Positions 62,286 through 64,000 of a DNA stretch of 64,000 nucleotides are shown one piece after another. Position numbers and translations under genes: made by a program. Below the pieces are notes generated by a model. That model ran no database searches. It worked only from the letters and a program-made list of their open reading frames with translations, and had not been told where the DNA came from. The stretch's first letter is position 1; each line of letters starts with the position of its first letter. The stretch spans positions 682,001 to 746,000 of the forward strand of contig NZ_JAJNKB010000002.1 of NCBI RefSeq assembly GCF_021533195.1, in the 5' to 3' direction. The DNA is from Portibacter marinus (lineage in GTDB: Bacteria > Bacteroidota > Bacteroidia > Chitinophagales > Saprospiraceae).

Positions 62286-64000
62286 ATGAACAAACGTTTA
62301 TTAACCATGTGTATGGTTCTGTTTAGCTTCGTTTTTATGCAAGCTCAACAAACCGTCACTGGAACAGTAACTGGCACAGATGGCTTTCCGCTTATAGGAG
62401 CAAATGTGACAGAAAAAGGTACCACCAATGGTACAGTTACCGATCTTGATGGCAATTTTTCCCTTCAAGTACAAGATGGCGCTACTATTGTAGTATCTCT
62501 CATTGGTTTTGAGGCTGCTGAATACTCTGTGGCAGGTCAGACCAACTTTGATATTACATTAGAAGAAGGTGTCGCACTTGATGAAGTAGTGGTGACAGCT
62601 CTGGGCATTACCAGAGATAAAAAAGCCCTGGGATACTCTGTTACAGAGGTCGATGGAGGTGATTTTACTGAGGCAAGAGAAAATAATGTCATTAATTCCC
62701 TGGCTGGTAAGGTTGCGGGTGTAAATGTAACTTCTGCCGCTACCGGTCCCGGAGGAAGCTCTCGTGTAATCATTAGAGGAAACACAGCCCTTGATCCCAA
62801 CGCTAACAATCAGCCTCTTTATGTTGTTGATGGTGTTCCTATCAACAATGACAATTTAGGCTCTGCAGGTATGTGGGGTGGAACCGATTTGGGAGATGGG
62901 ATTTCTAATATCAACCCTGATGACATTGAGACCATGACTGTTCTTAAGGGTGCTTCTGCAACCGCTCTTTATGGTTCCAGAGGTCAGAATGGTGTAATTC
63001 TAATCACTACCAAGAAAGGATCTAAACGAAAAGGTCTGGGTGTTGAATACAATGGAAACTTTGTAGCTGAAACACCACTTGACTATTATACGGATCGTCA
63101 ATTCCAGTACGGTTCAGGTTCTAATGGGCAAATAGCTGAGACACAAGATCAGGCATTGGCTTGGACAAGATCAAGTTGGGGTAGAAGAATGGAAGGACAG
63201 CAGGTTATTCAGTTTGATGGCTCTACTGCTCCTTACAGCTCTAACAGAGATAATTTCCAAAGCATCTATAACAGTGGTGGTACATTTACCAATACTGTTG
63301 CCTTTAATGCAGGAGCCGATAATGTTTCCTTCAGAGCATCTATGTCTGATATGCGTTCCAATGGCTTATTTGAGAACGTGAGCCTGGATAGAAATACCGT
63401 AACGGCAAGAGGAAATGCAAATTTAGGTGATAAGATAACAGTGGATGTGAAGGCCAACTATATCAATCAGAGAGCCAAGAACAGACCTGCATTGTCTGAT
63501 ACACCTCACAATCCAGGACACTTGACAGCGTTAGCCTCAAGTGTGGACGTTGATTTACTTAGAAATTACATTGGGGAGAACGGAGAATACATTCCTTATA
63601 GCACCAGTGCTTTTAGAGTCAATCCATACTGGGGTGTTTACAATCAGTTTAACGGAGATACCAGAGACAGACTTATTGGTCATGTTTCGGCAACTTACCA
63701 TATTATTGATGGTCTTTCCTTACAAGCTAAATACGGAACAGATTGGTCAACAACAAGAAGACAAACCTGGGATGGAATTGGCACACCGCACCTAAGCGGA
63801 CCAGGTAGAATCAATGAAGCTGAATGGAGAATCAGGGAACAGAATCCAAGGATATTATTGAATTTCGACCGTGACATCAACAGCAACTTTTCTTTAAATT
63901 TGAATGTCGGAGGAGAGCAATGGATCAGAGACTTTGAACGACTTTCTCAGAATGGAAATGACTTTATTATTCCAGGACTAAGAACCATTGGTAATACGAA
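62286..64000 (+). CDS. SusC/RagA family TonB-linked outer membrane receptor, partial
   Basis: The frame from the ATG at 62286 is open to the end of the window (571 codons), so the 3' part is missing. A signal peptide (MVLFSFVFMQAQQ) is followed by a carboxypeptidase-regulatory-like domain (GTVTGTDGFPLIGANVTEKG). The TonB-box-like LDEVVVTALGI precedes the plug (KALGYSVTEVDGGDF, SLAGKVAGVNVTSAATGPGG, SRVIIRGNTAL, LYVVDGVPINN, LKGASATALYGSRGQNGVILITTKKG). The start of the barrel follows. It imports oligosaccharides or peptides in concert with a SusD protein, which should lie just beyond the right edge. Confidence 0.95.
   Translation, partial: MNKRLLTMCMVLFSFVFMQAQQTVTGTVTGTDGFPLIGANVTEKGTTNGTVTDLDGNFSLQVQDGATIVVSLIGFEAAEYSVAGQTNFDITLEEGVALDEVVVTALGITRDKKALGYSVTEVDGGDFTEARENNVINSLAGKVAGVNVTSAATGPGGSSRVIIRGNTALDPNANNQPLYVVDGVPINNDNLGSAGMWGGTDLGDGISNINPDDIETMTVLKGASATALYGSRGQNGVILITTKKGSKRKGLGVEYNGNFVAETPLDYYTDRQFQYGSGSNGQIAETQDQALAWTRSSWGRRMEGQQVIQFDGSTAPYSSNRDNFQSIYNSGGTFTNTVAFNAGADNVSFRASMSDMRSNGLFENVSLDRNTVTARGNANLGDKITVDVKANYINQRAKNRPALSDTPHNPGHLTALASSVDVDLLRNYIGENGEYIPYSTSAFRVNPYWGVYNQFNGDTRDRLIGHVSATYHIIDGLSLQAKYGTDWSTTRRQTWDGIGTPHLSGPGRINEAEWRIREQNPRILLNFDRDINSNFSLNLNVGGEQWIRDFERLSQNGNDFIIPGLRTIGNT

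Noticed and set aside
1-64000. CRISPR array, integrase, transposase or phage genes
   Set aside because: No direct-repeat arrays with spacers, and no recombinase- or phage-like protein among the frames examined.

Overview
The window looks like a chromosomal segment of a low-GC, aerobic, gliding-type Bacteroidota, most likely Saprospiria-like. Supporting signs are an alternative complex III / caa3 oxidase operon, a SusC/RagA-type TonB receptor, Bacteroidota promoter elements of the TAnnTTTG type, general lack of Shine-Dalgarno sequences, many lipoproteins, and DUF1501/DUF1553 genes. The assignment is by gene content only; no rRNA is present.

Layout. 1-11791 (+): a long respiratory operon, entered inside actC, running actC-actD-actE-actF-coxB-coxA-ctaB-coxC-coxC2-cox4, then after a terminator an SCO-like gene and a DUF420 gene. 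This encodes quinol:cytochrome c oxidoreductase (alternative complex III), the haem-copper oxidase and haem O synthase. CoxB carries a C-terminal OmpA-type peptidoglycan-binding domain and ActC a helix-hairpin-helix tail. 11805-16030: a CPMCR-motif membrane protein, a gene-free stretch with a candidate small RNA, a large secreted metalloprotease, and a small membrane protein. 16094-18744 (-): M32 carboxypeptidase, DUF423 protein, uracil-DNA glycosylase. 18867-24058 (-): a tight operon of AI-2E-family permease, coiled-coil P-loop ATPase, small membrane protein and cation/proton antiporter. 24190-26811 (-): fatty acid hydroxylase family protein, Tat-exported sulfite dehydrogenase and its cytochrome c.

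27366-36981 (+): a heavy-metal resistance island with a DUF6660-like protein, CzcA fused to a TolC-type outer membrane factor, CzcB adaptor, DUF3703, a Fur-family regulator, a methyltransferase and a P1B ATPase. Two matching TTGCAA-type inverted repeats precede its two transcription units, suggesting one Fur-family regulon. 37073-40734: a TonB receptor divergent from a DtxR-family regulator; the intergenic region holds a near-ideal Bacteroidota promoter with a 17-bp palindrome in its spacer and a second TTAGG-N5-CCTAA repeat.

40727-45607: a CBM9/DUF5916 outer membrane protein, GlsB-like protein, tRNA-Arg(TCT) with a run of hairpins beside it, an HPF-like protein, menaquinone methyltransferase and 5-formyl-THF cyclo-ligase. 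45655-52067 (-): a planctomycete-type set (PSCyt1/DUF1549/DUF1553, DUF1501, sugar isomerase-like, DUF2231-cytochrome). 52226-54277 (+): fumarylacetoacetase and a flavin reductase-like protein. 54580-57036 (-): a DUF4157-led protein with an M91-like protease domain, resembling an eCIS or polymorphic-toxin effector. The right end has a YetF-like protein, malate:quinone oxidoreductase, tRNA-Arg(CCT), a metalloprotease-like lipoprotein, an unknown protein, a fatty acid desaturase and a SusC-type receptor that runs off the window.
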